Source: an uncultured Bacteroidales bacterium (GTDB lineage: Bacteria > Bacteroidota > Bacteroidia > Bacteroidales > WCHB1-69). From it: DNA of 64,000 nt. The translations under genes were made by a program, and so were the position numbers. Under the pieces are notes generated by a model. It saw only the letters and a program-made list of their open reading frames with translations. It did no database searches and had not been told where the DNA came from. The first letter of the stretch is position 1. Every line of letters starts with the position of its first letter. Where the stretch lies: the NCBI GenBank assembly GCA_947169105.1, contig CAMVOL010000001.1:71570-135569 (forward strand), written 5' to 3'. Positions 30,936-41,977 of this stretch are shown one piece after another.

Positions 30936-33900
30936 CTATCTGACAATCACCACGCGTTTGGTGACGATAGCATCCTTGTTGCGTACGGTGACCATATAGA
31001 CACCCTGAGCATAGTCGCCCGTCTCCATTCTGACGACCGGTGTGGTGTGCGTATCCTCAATGTCAAGGTTGACAGTACGGAGGACTGCGCCGCCGGTGCT
31101 AGAGAGGGTAACAGAGGTCTGACCCTCGAAGCCGTTCAACTCAACCGTGATGTAGTCACGTGCGGGGTTCGGATAGACATTAGCCGTAGCCTCAACCTCG
31201 CGGTTAGAGTTATAGGTGACTGCACCGCCGATAGACGGAGTGGAAGGCATTGCCATAGACGCGCCACCTTCAACGTGGAAGATGATTTCCAAAGTGTTGG
31301 CGAATTCACCAACAACTGTGGAGTTCTTACCACCCGCTTCAGACTCAGGAGTGATACATCCATAGAATGAGTGGAAGCCAGAGGATTGACCGCCGGTACG
31401 ACGGAGCAACTTAACCACAATCTTATAGTCACCACCCTGCAAGAAGTTCTGGATCTTGATGGTGTTGGCACGGCCGCCCTGATAGAAGGTGCCATGATCA
31501 TCATCATCATACGTACCATAAGAGCTCAAGCAAGGAATGTTATACGTAGGTGTCAGCCAGCAGAGTTTGAAGTAGTTATAGCTGAATCCTTCATGGTTAT
31601 CCGGACCATAGAACGACGGGATGTCCACCGTATTGCTGTTAGCCACAGTATAGTTGTCAGCAGGCGGATAGAAGGCCATCACACGGTTGTCAAGATAGGT
31701 GCGGTACAACGGGTTGAAGTAGTCAGTAACGTTGCCCATCAGCTCGTAGGTGTCACCCACCTTATGGTACAGCTCGTATTGGATAGAAACCTTAATATTG
31801 TCACTGCAGTTCATACAGTTCTTGTCAACGAAGATTTCCCAACCCACATTGGTACTTGACATCGTGAAGTTATCCTGGATGGTATCTCTCGGCAAAGCAT
31901 TGGAGATATCGGCCTGTGCCTCGCTGAGTCTGCGGACTCTGAAGAACGGGATATCTTCCACACGCAGATACATCACATAGACACTGTCGCAACCATAAGC
32001 GGTATGTAAGGAATCATACAGCGTGTAGGTGGAGTCAGGACCAGTGAAGACAGAGGCAGGAATATGCTTACGATGGACAAGGTTAGCATCATACCAGTCG
32101 TAACCGGCACCGCCTGTCGTAACTGTAGTGAAGCACACGCGTCCAGTCTGCTCCATGAGGTAGGTGCGGTGGACTGTAATCAGATCGGATGTGTCACCCT
32201 TCACGCAACCGATGGTATCAATAGCGTAAAGACTAATGTAATAGCTACCTGTGTCAAGCGGCTGCAAAGCGGCATACGTAGCGCTATGCTCATTAAAGAG
32301 TGTATCAAGCAGCGCATGCGAATCGTCAAACAAGATTGCAAAGACATCGTAACCAGCTTCACCACCTGCGACAGAAATAGATATTGTATCAGACAGATTA
32401 TCACAAGTATCTCTCGGATAGATAGGCGTAATCACCAGAGCGGGACGGTCATTCACCCGAATCGTATCGGTCGCCTGACATCCATTGGAATCCGTAACAG
32501 TAACGTGATAGAAGCCTGCCGGAATCGTATCGAAGGTGTGAGTCAAACTGCTGACGGTATCGGTGTAATCCACCACATCACAGAAGTAGATGTAATCGGC
32601 GACACCGTTCAAGACTTCCACAGTAATCGTACCGTTATTGTCACCATTACATATCGGTTTAGTGGCATAGATCGTATCAATCTCAATCTTGGCAGGAACG
32701 GTAATAGTGAAGGCCACTGTATCCGTATTGCCACAAGCATCGCCAAAGACGACCTTCACGATGGTATCGCTGAAGTTGGTAATGGCATGGCCTGCTGACG
32801 GCTGCGAGAAGTAGGTTTCGTTGAACCCACTCCAGTTATCCACATAGTGCGCAGTAATCGTGTCATGGAGATTCGGCACAAGGAATTCGCAAGGATTGGC
32901 CGTACGCTGGGCGGGATATGTCCGCACCGTGTCATTCAACCACGGAGAGATCGTATCGGCAAGTCTGAAGAACTCGTGGATAGCGACTGACCTATTGCCG
33001 CAACTATCAGCCGCATAGTATTCGCGGAAGACATAGCTGCCATCGCACACATTGTTCAACGTGACAGTGTCAGCAAAGACGGAATCAATCACATTCACCA
33101 ACTTGCAGTCCGAAATATTGGCACCATGTGCATTCAGGGAATCAACCAATGTGTAGGCCGCAGGCACTGTATAGGTGCTGTCCAATCCGATGTACAGGGT
33201 CAGCGTATCAAGCGTGTTGTCCGTAACCTTCGGAGCCATGGTGTCATAGACATCATAATACTGGTGGAATTCGGTATGGTTGCCACAGCTGTCATAAACC
33301 GTGTAAGTACGGTGCAGACGCATCGGGCAGAAGAAGCTCACCGTATCAATGTCGGTGACATCAAGTTCCTTCACAAGGTTGCAGTCGGAAATAGTGACAT
33401 CAGTGTGACCATTCACATCATCCGTAGTATTGAAAGCAGCCGGGAGTGTGGAGCTAAATGTGCAATCTTCAGCAAGATAGACAGTGTCTAACTTGAGCGT
33501 ACCCGTCACCTTCGGGGCAATCGTGTCAAGCACATAGATAGTGTCGTTGAAAGCAGTCTTTCTGCCGCAGGAATCCTGAGCATTATAGACCACATACACA
33601 GCCTTGCCACAAAGAGCACCCGTAATCGGAACGGTATCAACCGAGACCAATTCGAGCGAGTCTTTCAGGTTGCAGTCGGTGATACTGGTGCGCATATTAT
33701 CATCCGTGATGCTGCTGATAGTGGGGAAGAGTCTGTGAGTGAAACTGCACTCATCAACATCTGACATATAGACCGTATCCGGTGTAAGGACAGCAGTGAT
33801 GGTCGGTGCCGAGGTGTCATGTACCTCAATGGTCTGCACGAACTCGTTGGAAACAAGACCGCAGCTGTCATAGACCACATAGTATCTGTGAACCGTACGG

Positions 33901-36900
33901 ACACACATGACATCGGAAGAATCCTGATGGACCAGTTCAACTCTTGAACCAGGGCCGACATTGCAATCTTCGACCTCGAAATGTACGTCGTATGCCTTCA
34001 CATCGGCAACAGTGTGGAAGGAATCAACAGCAACGCCCCAGCAGTCACCAGCCACATCGTTCATATAAGTGACGAGAGTGTCAAGTAAAACGGGGGTTGC
34101 CTTCGGGGCCACCGTGTCAAGAATATGGATGATCTGATAGATGGTGTCAGAGAGTTTTTCGCTGCAAGCATCCTTCACTTGATACTTGACTGTGAAAATT
34201 GTGGTGCAGTTATCGCGCACAGAGACAGAGTCAAGAAGGACCAGTTTGTCGGCTTCATCCCATGCGGGGTGACAATCCGTCATCACGATGCCGGAGTCGA
34301 TAGCCTCCTGCGGAGTGGCCCACTTCTTCAGTTCCGGATTAGAGCAGTCGCTCTCATAGTACTGGAACGTAATCTTCGGAGCCGTGTCAACCGTGACATA
34401 CGGAGGCAGCGTATCCATCACACGGATGGCAAGTTTCACCGTATCATACGACATGTTGTTGCAGAGGTCGGCCACCGTATATTTATAGGTATAGACTGTG
34501 TCGCAACCATCAACAGTGATTTCCGGCCCATAGTAGCTGACATTGCAGGTATTGTCAATGTTGCAATCCTGATAGACATCAGCGCCCTGCCAAGTCGTCA
34601 TGTCACCGTAATTGGCGAACAAGACATTCACAGAGGTGATATCATAAGCACAGCTATTATCCGTGTAAATGGTGTCGCCACGAAGCTCCGTCATCAGCTT
34701 GGTAGGAGCAATCGTATCAAGAACCAGAATTCTCTGATAAATGGTGTCGGACCATTTGTTACCGCAGGAATCCTTCACTGCATACTTCACCGTAACGAAG
34801 GTGGCGCAGGTGAGGTCGGCGGTATCATTGGCATCATAGCGCATCATATTGGCGGCATCCTCCCACTTGGCGTTGCAGTCGCTCATTTCCACACCATGAT
34901 CAATGGCAACCTGCGGAGTAGTCCAATAAGTGGCCGTCAGGTCGGGGAACACGCAATTGTGAGCCGTGAAATAAACCGTATCCGCGAGCGTGGCGGTGTC
35001 GTGCTCAATCTTCGGAGCAAGAGTATCCATAACCACGAGGGTCAGACGGATGGTGTCGGACATATTTCCGCAAGAGTCAGCCACCGTGTATCTGTAATGG
35101 ATTTCGTATTCGCAACCGCTACCGACAATCGTGCTGTCATACATTGTCACGTTGTTCGTCTCACCGAGGTTGCAATCCGTAACCACGTCAGCACCCTGCC
35201 AAGTAGTAAGTTGTGTGTAGTGCGTGAAGTGGACATTCGGCACAACATAGTCGCAATCATCGTTGGTGTAAACGGTGTCGGAAGTCAGGTTGGCGACATC
35301 CAGTTTCGGAGCAATCGTGTCTTTCACAATCAGACGGACAGTGAAGTAGGCAGCGTATTCGCGACCCGTACCACAATCCTTGGTTACTTTGTACTTTTCA
35401 ACAAGCACCTTGCCGGGGCAGACATTCTCATCTTGCTCTTCAGTCTCTTCAACAAAGGTAATCACATAGTCGTGGCAAGAGGTAATGGTGAATCCTGCAT
35501 AGTTACTCTGGAGATAGGTGTAATCCGTAAGCTCGGTATTCTTATCGGGCATATCGGAATAAGTATTACACAGTTCGGTTTGATGAATGGTGTCATACAA
35601 CACGGTGGGCGAAATGACCGGTGTAATCGTATCCAGATAAATTATCGTATGTGTGAAGGTGGTGTCGTTTCCGCAAGCATCAGAAATACGATAGGTTCTC
35701 ACCTCAACAGAATCGCAAGTAGCGGTCTTGGTGGTGACAACACTGATCAGGCTGAGTCTGGCGGCATCATCCTTCACAGAAGGATCTTTGGTGAAGCAAC
35801 GATCCTTCGGCTGGGCCTTAGCACTGGCGTTGGGCGTATAGGCCTCCAATTCTGTAATCGTTTTGAAGGTATCCACAGCCTCCTTCGCACAATCTGAGGT
35901 CATATACATCGTATCCTCAATATTGAAGACGAAAGGCGGAGTCGTATCACGGATGACGATCTCCTGTGTGAGGGTATCCTCATTGTTACAAGCATCCACA
36001 AAGATATATTCAACATTGTATATCTTTTCACAAAGAGCATCCGACACAAGAGTTTTGTTGGCGATACGGAAGGTCTTGATATAACCGCATTCTTCAATGT
36101 CAGTAATACCGGCATTAATACGATGCATATTATGGTCATTACCTTCAATGTCGTTATGGTTGATTACATCGGTAATAAAATTGTCGCTGGTGGCTTTGTC
36201 ATTCATAGACTTGCTCCACAATTTAATTTGCGGTTCTGTCCAGTCGGCATCATTTCCGAAGTAAAGTGTGTCATTCACCAGATTGTCATAGGGATCCGTC
36301 GTGGTGACCACTGGAGCCGTAGTGTCAATAATGGTCCACTTGGCAGTCATAATATCACTCAAGTTGCCACAATTATCTTCAGCCCTCCATGTGACGGTAT
36401 AGAATCCTGTGCTACCACACTTCGGTGTGAACGAGATACCATTCGTTATAGTATCGGCAAGGTGCGTAAGACGATCACATGTATCATACGCATTAGGAGC
36501 CACACGCATCACCCATTCATAGAAGGCAGCTTCACTATGGTCGCAAGCATCCACAACGGTATCTTGCGGCATTTCAGCAAAGACAGGTCCTTGATTATCA
36601 ATGATACGGAAACCTTCTTCAGCGGGCTGTCTATTACCGCAATCATCAATCGCCTCCCATTTGAAATGATAGAGACCATCACATCTGGACATAGATCCAA
36701 GAGTATCCCAAGCATCCAGCAAATGGCCATCGGCATCCATGTGGAGTTTCAGAGCGGCTGTATCGAACAATTCATATTCGCCTGAAGTCATATTTCTGTA
36801 ATAGATGAGGATTGAATCCGTGGGACCGCCACAGGCATCTTCGGCTGTTACACTATAGACCCATGCGAACAAGGAATCCAGATTGCCTTTTCCGTCACAT

Positions 36901-39900
36901 ATAGCAAGACCCGTCTGACGAGGTGCATAGATAATCGGCGGTTCAATATCTTCAATAATAATAGTATGAGAAGCTGTATCCTGCATGCAACTATCGGTAA
37001 TGACCACATAATGGGTATAAGTACCTGTTCTGCCACAGCCTGGAATCGTATCAAGCCAGTTCTTAACGAAATAGGCTTGTCCTTCACAATCATCAGTGTA
37101 TGTGAACTGAGCCAGCGATCTTGCCACAAGCGTATCAAGAATTCCTTCGGAAGTACACTGCTCAAGAATGACAGAAGGAGCGCGATCTATAAATTCGGGT
37201 TTGATGGAGTCATAGATGCTGAACGTGGCGTATGCCGTATCCGCATTCTGGCAAGCATCCGTAATAATGAAGGAGTAGTAGTACGTCTTTGTAGCGCTGT
37301 TACAACCACGGACAGTTGAATCAAGCGTCATAACAATACTGTCACGAGTCAATGTAGTGCAGTTATCCCACACGGTAGCATAAGCCTTATCTCTCTCGTA
37401 ATCGGCACGGTCGCCTGCATTACTGGGATCACAAGGTGTTGTAAAGCTTTCCGGCATATGAGTAAATCTCGGTTTGATGCTATCCAACACCTGAATGGTC
37501 TGGAGGGAGTCGGAGAGGGAAACATTACCACAGGCATCCACTACTCTCCAGTAACGGGAGATGGTATAGGTGGAGCCACAGCCATTGACGACCTCATCGC
37601 GGTAGGTAATCACCAATTCATCAACAGGCGTGCAGTTGTCAGCAAGGTTCTTGGGTGCACCAACGGTATTGGTGTCCGTGATCACCGTACAGGTCTCACT
37701 CAGATAGAGAATGGTATCGGCCGGACGCTCATACGTCGGACGCATAGTATCCTGTACATAAATCACATGCTTCACTTCCGCACTGGTGCGTCCGCAGCTG
37801 TCGGTCACGCTGTAGGTTCTGACCACCTCAATGGGGCAGGTACCCGTCACCACTTCATCAAAGTTGAGCGTGAGGGCGGCGGTATCTGTACAGTTGTCAT
37901 AAACGGTGAGGCCGGCGGCCTTCAAATCGGCAATGGTGAGCAACGTATCTCCAGCTGCTGCTGCTGCACAACCGTCCACATAAAGAGTGTCGAGTATGCC
38001 AAAGAGGACAGGATCCACCGTATCGGCAATCCTGAACGTGATGTCGCCGGTTGCCACACAATTGGAGTCATCCGTCACCGTAAAGACGATGTTGAAGAGA
38101 GTGTCACAGCTGACGTTGGCTTCAACATAGCGGAAGGTGTCGGTGACAATACTCACATCCGAAGTGGTCTTTAGCACCTCATTGTTGAACTTCCATTCAA
38201 ACTCATAATTGGTTCTGCCACCTTCCACTGTAGCATTGAAAGCGTAAGTGTGGAGGCGCGGGCAGGTGTCAGCGACAGGAACTTCAATGGAAACCACCTT
38301 AAGCGTATCAGGCTGCTTGATGGTATCGGAAAGGACCGTGTCAGGAGCGCAATTGTTAGCATCTGTAACATACATAGTATAGATACCGTCAATACCATAG
38401 GGGATTTTTCTTCCCGTGACAGAGTCGGTATTCACCGTATCACCGGCCGTGTTCACCCAAGCGTAGTGGTACGGATAGGTACCACCCGTAACGCCAGTGA
38501 CGGCAAGGTTACCCAGGGAATCGCCGAAACATTTCACGTGATTGAGGACGGTCACACCTTCCAGCTTGAGAGAATCGGGCTGGGTCAGCGTAACGGTCTT
38601 GACATCTTTACAATGATTGCTGTCTTCAACGGTGATGACATATTCACCAGCCTTCAGATTCGTCATTTCAACAATGGTATCGAGTGCGGAAGGATGGAGA
38701 ACCAGCGGTGACGGCGACAATGTATCCGTCACGCTATTGAAGGTATGGGCAATCGTCATGCTATAAGGAGCCGTACCCTGCGACACACGGTATGTAATGG
38801 CACCGTTTTCGGAACCGTAACAGGTAAGATTCACAGAATCAGTGATAACCAGTGTGAGCACATTCGGGGAAGCTACATCGGCGGTGTCGGGTGCATAAAT
38901 CTGGCAGCCGTTGGTGTCGGTGACGGTGATGTTCCACTTGCCCTTGACAAGGCCCGTGAAGTCGAACGCCACCTGATCGGCAGTACCGTGCAAGGAATCA
39001 ACGATGCTGGTGTTCTCAACACTCTGAATACGGACATCGTAGGGAGGATTACCATTTTTCACCACAATACGGATAGCACCGTTGGCATCACCGGCGCATT
39101 CGACCGTCTTGGTCACTTTGATGGTGTCAAACGCAAGTTGCTCAACAGGCAGGTTCACGTCAATAGCGACCGTGTCGGCATTGCCGCAAAGGTCATGAAC
39201 AATGATGCGGACGATCGTGTCGGTGGTCACAAGCTGACCAGCGGCAGGAACCTGAATGGTATCGGCGATGGTATCGCAGCCGTCCGTAACGGTGATGAAG
39301 CTCCTCAAATCGGGGAGGACATATTCGCAATTCGCATAAGACGGAGCAGAAACCGTATCATTTATTGTTTTGCTGACATGGGGTTTCACCGTGTCATTCA
39401 CAAAGAACGTGAGTTCGATGGTGTTTTCCAACGCACAACCGTTGGTGTCAAGCAAATTGTCGATACCGACAGTATATGTTCTTCCGCAATCACCCGGCAA
39501 AGTGAACCGGAGGGTGTCGGAAGACTTGTCAGCATTATAAGTTGCCGTGCCGGCGTAACCGGTCCAATGAATGTTCTTGTAATTCGGCTGTCCACCTGTG
39601 ACCGTTGCCACCACCATGTGTTCGAGGTCGGTGGGGCAGAACATAAGGCTGTCGGTGACAACATCGTTGTCCAAGGAAGCCCATTCCACATGCGGAAGGG
39701 TATGAACCGGAAGGTTCACCCTGATGGTGTCGGAAGCAGTGTTTCCGCAACTATCGATGACAGTAACCACGACAATGGTATCGGTAGTCACGTGCTGACC
39801 AGCGGCGGGCACCTGTATAGTGTCACTGATAATACAATTGTCGCTGGCAACAATGTAGCCTCTCACATCAGGAATGATATATTCGCAGTTGGCGTAAGCG

Positions 39901-41687
39901 GGAGCGGAAACCGTATCGCCCATTTTGGTAATGGTCGGAGCGACTGTATCAATCACATTGAACGTGATTTTGACAGAATCTTTCAGCACACATCCGTGAG
40001 CATCCACGGCATAGTTGATTCCCGTGGTGTAGGATTTGTTGCAGGTGGCGGCCAGTGTGAAGCTGAGGGTATCCGAAGACTTGTCGGCATTGTAAGTCTT
40101 CGTGCCTTCGGTGCTGCCGAAACCGATCCATCGGACGCTGTCATAGGGAACTTGTCCGCCGCTGATGGTAGCGACAAGGACGTGGGAGAGGTCGCTGGGG
40201 CAGAAAGTGCTATCAACAGCGGCATCCCCGTCGAGGGAAGCCCAAGCAACGCTGGGGCGGGGGAAGACAACGATATGGACGGTATCGCTATTGGCGGAAC
40301 AACGGATGGTGTCCACTGTCGGATACTGTGCATGGAGATGGTTCTCTACCACAGAGACCCAGTAGGAACCGGTATCCGTAAGAGAGACGTCGGTCACATC
40401 GTAAACAACGGTATCGAGGTGCATGTTGATACCGTCGTGGAACCATGTCCGCGCATCATATCTGTTATCCAAGGTAATTTTCAATGCGGAGTTCTCGCAG
40501 ATTGAATCGTCCGCAGCCGTCAGGGTCGGGTTCGGGGAGGCGAACACCTTCGCATAGACGGTCAGTGTGTCGGAACTCACGCAGCCCGAGGCTGAATTAT
40601 AGCCCAAGACTTTAAAGGTTGTATTGGCATTAATATGATGGGTAAATGCGACTCCGGCATCCAATGTGTCAAGCACGGCGGAAGTTCCGTCAAGCCAGAT
40701 GCTCTTGTCGGCGGCGGTCAGGGTCACTTTGATGGAGACCTCCCCGCTGTCGCAGAGGGCGAGGGTGCTGTGCAAAGTGTCAAGCACCGGGACAGAAGGA
40801 TCCTCGAAGAAGACGCGGAAGCGCACAATGCTGTCAATGGCAGTGCCACAAGAAGAGCTTCCCATATAGAACACGGAATCGTAACCGGGGGTACCCGCAG
40901 TATCGGTAGTGGTGAGGAACGTGACGGGAGGATTACCAATCACGAGAGAGTCACCCAAGCATCTGTAGTAGTCACGTACATCATCACCCCCAATGCCATG
41001 AAGGGTATCGGAAGCGACAATTGCTTCAAAATGGCTACCATGTCCACCAATATATTTGTTTTCCATGTGAGGAATTTTGAACTGGGTCTTTTCCGTACCA
41101 CCAGTACGCGTCGCGATAGAGAAGACGAACTGGTAGTCGCCATCCACCTTCACATTATATACGAGACGATGGGAGGTATAGGCAGGGTTCTTGAACCATC
41201 TCACATTAAAATAATCGAGATAGGTAGGGTTCGTTTGACCTTGCGGAGTGATACCGAAATGGCCGAGCCGCTCGCACGGCTGCCCCAGATCAATATATCC
41301 TGTCGGGGTATAAGCGCCCGGGTAACTGCCATGTCCGTCACCGTTATTGCAATAATCGCTGGTGTAAGGGCTACCCCACCATTGCTCCGTCATTCCCAAG
41401 TCATAGCGGGACTCTAACTTAAACTCCTTGAAGTAGTAGGAGAGAGAATCATCCGGAATGACGCTGCCGTTGTACAGGACCTGCCATTCAATGGAAATCC
41501 TGGCGTCATCGGAAAGTCCGAGAGCATCAAAGCATCCACCTGCGCTGATGTTGATGGTGTCGTACTGTCCTACCACCACCGCCGGCATATTGGCGGGGTC
41601 GAGTACCAAAGCCGACTGGGCTTTCAGGCCCACACTGAGCACAGCCAAAAGCACACTCAAAAAGCAAAAAGATAAAACTTTTTTCAT
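30936..41687 (-). CDS. Giant secreted HYR/Ig/SprB-repeat surface protein with T9SS sorting domain
   Basis: 3583 aa from the ATG at 41687 (MKKVLSFCFLSVLLAVLSVGLKAQ); the 17 extra residues in the track are rejected. The N-terminal ~400 residues form a unique region. Two homologous ~200-residue blocks follow (VEWASLD.D...ADKSSDTL...CEYIIPD). About one third in, SprB-like repeats occur (CFGDSLGNLAVTGVTGGTYPYHYAWV). More than a dozen HYR-type modules then share the phrases DTIAPK..., DCN and ..V.DSCGN. The end holds further SprB-like units and a T9SS type A domain (VYPNPARDYITVELNG...GVYMVTVRNK). Many paired cysteines suggest disulfides. Adhesion or gliding-type functions are known for SprB relatives; here this is inference. 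It is monocistronic. Confidence 0.9.
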   Translation of the reverse strand: MKKVLSFCFLSVLLAVLSVGLKAQSALVLDPANMPAVVVGQYDTINISAGGCFDALGLSDDARISIEWQVLYNGSVIPDDSLSYYFKEFKLESRYDLGMTEQWWGSPYTSDYCNNGDGHGSYPGAYTPTGYIDLGQPCERLGHFGITPQGQTNPTYLDYFNVRWFKNPAYTSHRLVYNVKVDGDYQFVFSIATRTGGTEKTQFKIPHMENKYIGGHGSHFEAIVASDTLHGIGGDDVRDYYRCLGDSLVIGNPPVTFLTTTDTAGTPGYDSVFYMGSSSCGTAIDSIVRFRVFFEDPSVPVLDTLHSTLALCDSGEVSIKVTLTAADKSIWLDGTSAVLDTLDAGVAFTHHINANTTFKVLGYNSASGCVSSDTLTVYAKVFASPNPTLTAADDSICENSALKITLDNRYDARTWFHDGINMHLDTVVYDVTDVSLTDTGSYWVSVVENHLHAQYPTVDTIRCSANSDTVHIVVFPRPSVAWASLDGDAAVDSTFCPSDLSHVLVATISGGQVPYDSVRWIGFGSTEGTKTYNADKSSDTLSFTLAATCNKSYTTGINYAVDAHGCVLKDSVKITFNVIDTVAPTITKMGDTVSAPAYANCEYIIPDVRGYIVASDNCIISDTIQVPAAGQHVTTDTIVVVTVIDSCGNTASDTIRVNLPVHTLPHVEWASLDNDVVTDSLMFCPTDLEHMVVATVTGGQPNYKNIHWTGYAGTATYNADKSSDTLRFTLPGDCGRTYTVGIDNLLDTNGCALENTIELTFFVNDTVKPHVSKTINDTVSAPSYANCEYVLPDLRSFITVTDGCDTIADTIQVPAAGQLVTTDTIVRIIVHDLCGNADTVAIDVNLPVEQLAFDTIKVTKTVECAGDANGAIRIVVKNGNPPYDVRIQSVENTSIVDSLHGTADQVAFDFTGLVKGKWNITVTDTNGCQIYAPDTADVASPNVLTLVITDSVNLTCYGSENGAITYRVSQGTAPYSMTIAHTFNSVTDTLSPSPLVLHPSALDTIVEMTNLKAGEYVITVEDSNHCKDVKTVTLTQPDSLKLEGVTVLNHVKCFGDSLGNLAVTGVTGGTYPYHYAWVNTAGDTVNTDSVTGRKIPYGIDGIYTMYVTDANNCAPDTVLSDTIKQPDTLKVVSIEVPVADTCPRLHTYAFNATVEGGRTNYEFEWKFNNEVLKTTSDVSIVTDTFRYVEANVSCDTLFNIVFTVTDDSNCVATGDITFRIADTVDPVLFGILDTLYVDGCAAAAAGDTLLTIADLKAAGLTVYDNCTDTAALTLNFDEVVTGTCPIEVVRTYSVTDSCGRTSAEVKHVIYVQDTMRPTYERPADTILYLSETCTVITDTNTVGAPKNLADNCTPVDELVITYRDEVVNGCGSTYTISRYWRVVDACGNVSLSDSLQTIQVLDSIKPRFTHMPESFTTPCDPSNAGDRADYERDKAYATVWDNCTTLTRDSIVMTLDSTVRGCNSATKTYYYSFIITDACQNADTAYATFSIYDSIKPEFIDRAPSVILEQCTSEGILDTLVARSLAQFTYTDDCEGQAYFVKNWLDTIPGCGRTGTYTHYVVITDSCMQDTASHTIIIEDIEPPIIYAPRQTGLAICDGKGNLDSLFAWVYSVTAEDACGGPTDSILIYYRNMTSGEYELFDTAALKLHMDADGHLLDAWDTLGSMSRCDGLYHFKWEAIDDCGNRQPAEEGFRIIDNQGPVFAEMPQDTVVDACDHSEAAFYEWVMRVAPNAYDTCDRLTHLADTITNGISFTPKCGSTGFYTVTWRAEDNCGNLSDIMTAKWTIIDTTAPVVTTTDPYDNLVNDTLYFGNDADWTEPQIKLWSKSMNDKATSDNFITDVINHNDIEGNDHNMHRINAGITDIEECGYIKTFRIANKTLVSDALCEKIYNVEYIFVDACNNEDTLTQEIVIRDTTPPFVFNIEDTMYMTSDCAKEAVDTFKTITELEAYTPNASAKAQPKDRCFTKDPSVKDDAARLSLISVVTTKTATCDSVEVRTYRISDACGNDTTFTHTIIYLDTITPVISPTVLYDTIHQTELCNTYSDMPDKNTELTDYTYLQSNYAGFTITSCHDYVITFVEETEEQDENVCPGKVLVEKYKVTKDCGTGREYAAYFTVRLIVKDTIAPKLDVANLTSDTVYTNDDCDYVVPNVHFTHYTQLTTWQGADVVTDCNLGETNNVTMYDSTIVGSGCEYEIHYRYTVADSCGNMSDTIRLTLVVMDTLAPKIEHDTATLADTVYFTAHNCVFPDLTATYWTTPQVAIDHGVEMSDCNAKWEDAANMMRYDANDTADLTCATFVTVKYAVKDSCGNKWSDTIYQRILVLDTIAPTKLMTELRGDTIYTDNSCAYDITSVNVLFANYGDMTTWQGADVYQDCNIDNTCNVSYYGPEITVDGCDTVYTYKYTVADLCNNMSYDTVKLAIRVMDTLPPYVTVDTAPKITFQYYESDCSNPELKKWATPQEAIDSGIVMTDCHPAWDEADKLVLLDSVSVRDNCTTIFTVKYQVKDACSEKLSDTIYQIIHILDTVAPKATPVLLDTLVTYMNDVAGDCWGVAVDSFHTVADVKAYDVHFEVEDCNVGPGSRVELVHQDSSDVMCVRTVHRYYVVYDSCGLVSNEFVQTIEVHDTSAPTITAVLTPDTVYMSDVDECSFTHRLFPTISSITDDNMRTSITDCNLKDSLELVSVDTVPITGALCGKAVYVVYNAQDSCGRKTAFNDTIYVLDTIAPKVTGTLKLDTVYLAEDCTFSSTLPAAFNTTDDVNGHTDVTISDCNLVKELDVTDIDTVSFFCPMRLHRTYTVYDSCGNHTEFHQYYDVYDTMAPKVTDNTLDTLTLYIGLDSTYTVPAAYTLVDSLNAHGANISDCKLVNVIDSVFADTVTLNNVCDGSYVFREYYAADSCGNRSVAIHEFFRLADTISPWLNDTVRTYPAQRTANPCEFLVPNLHDTITAHYVDNWSGFNETYFSQPSAGHAITNFSDTIVKVVFGDACGNTDTVAFTITVPAKIEIDTIYATKPICNGDNNGTITVEVLNGVADYIYFCDVVDYTDTVSSLTHTFDTIPAGFYHVTVTDSNGCQATDTIRVNDRPALVITPIYPRDTCDNLSDTISISVAGGEAGYDVFAILFDDSHALLDTLFNEHSATYAALQPLDTGSYYISLYAIDTIGCVKGDTSDLITVHRTYLMEQTGRVCFTTVTTGGAGYDWYDANLVHRKHIPASVFTGPDSTYTLYDSLHTAYGCDSVYVMYLRVEDIPFFRVRRLSEAQADISNALPRDTIQDNFTMSSTNVGWEIFVDKNCMNCSDNIKVSIQYELYHKVGDTYELMGNVTDYFNPLYRTYLDNRVMAFYPPADNYTVANSNTVDIPSFYGPDNHEGFSYNYFKLCWLTPTYNIPCLSSYGTYDDDDHGTFYQGGRANTIKIQNFLQGGDYKIVVKLLRRTGGQSSGFHSFYGCITPESEAGGKNSTVVGEFANTLEIIFHVEGGASMAMPSTPSIGGAVTYNSNREVEATANVYPNPARDYITVELNGFEGQTSVTLSSTGGAVLRTVNLDIEDTHTTPVVRMETGDYAQGVYMVTVRNKDAIVTKRVVIVR

Positions 41688-41786
41688 AATTAGGAGATTT
41701 ATTTTTTTATTATTTATTTTCAATCCGTTTATTTTCAATAAGTTACAATTTTATTTGTCTAACATAGCTTACTTTTTCCAATTCTG

Positions 41787-41794
41787 CAAAAATA
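41787..41794 (-). promoter_or_regulatory. -7 promoter box for the giant surface protein
   Basis: TATTTTTG on the minus strand, ~100 bp upstream of the ATG at 41687. Confidence 0.55.
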
Positions 41795-41977
41795 CAATAT
41801 TTTTTTTATCCATCAACGCTTTTAATTTTTGTTCACGTTTTTTTTTGCCACAATAAAAAATCCCTATTGCCCATTTGACGCGTTTATGCTTCAAAATGAG
41901 CACAATAAGACACTCGAAAAGAGAAATTCCTTTCGTATTTCAACAAAAGCAAGTGGAAAAAAACACTTTTGGCAGGT

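Noticed and set aside
34125-35897. 590-aa plus-strand ORF
   Set aside because: Antisense to the HYR modules of the giant protein. The repetitive sense sequence gives long open antisense frames.
38745-40505. 586-aa plus-strand ORF
   Set aside because: Same reason as above; the sense strand encodes the duplicated VEWASLD blocks.
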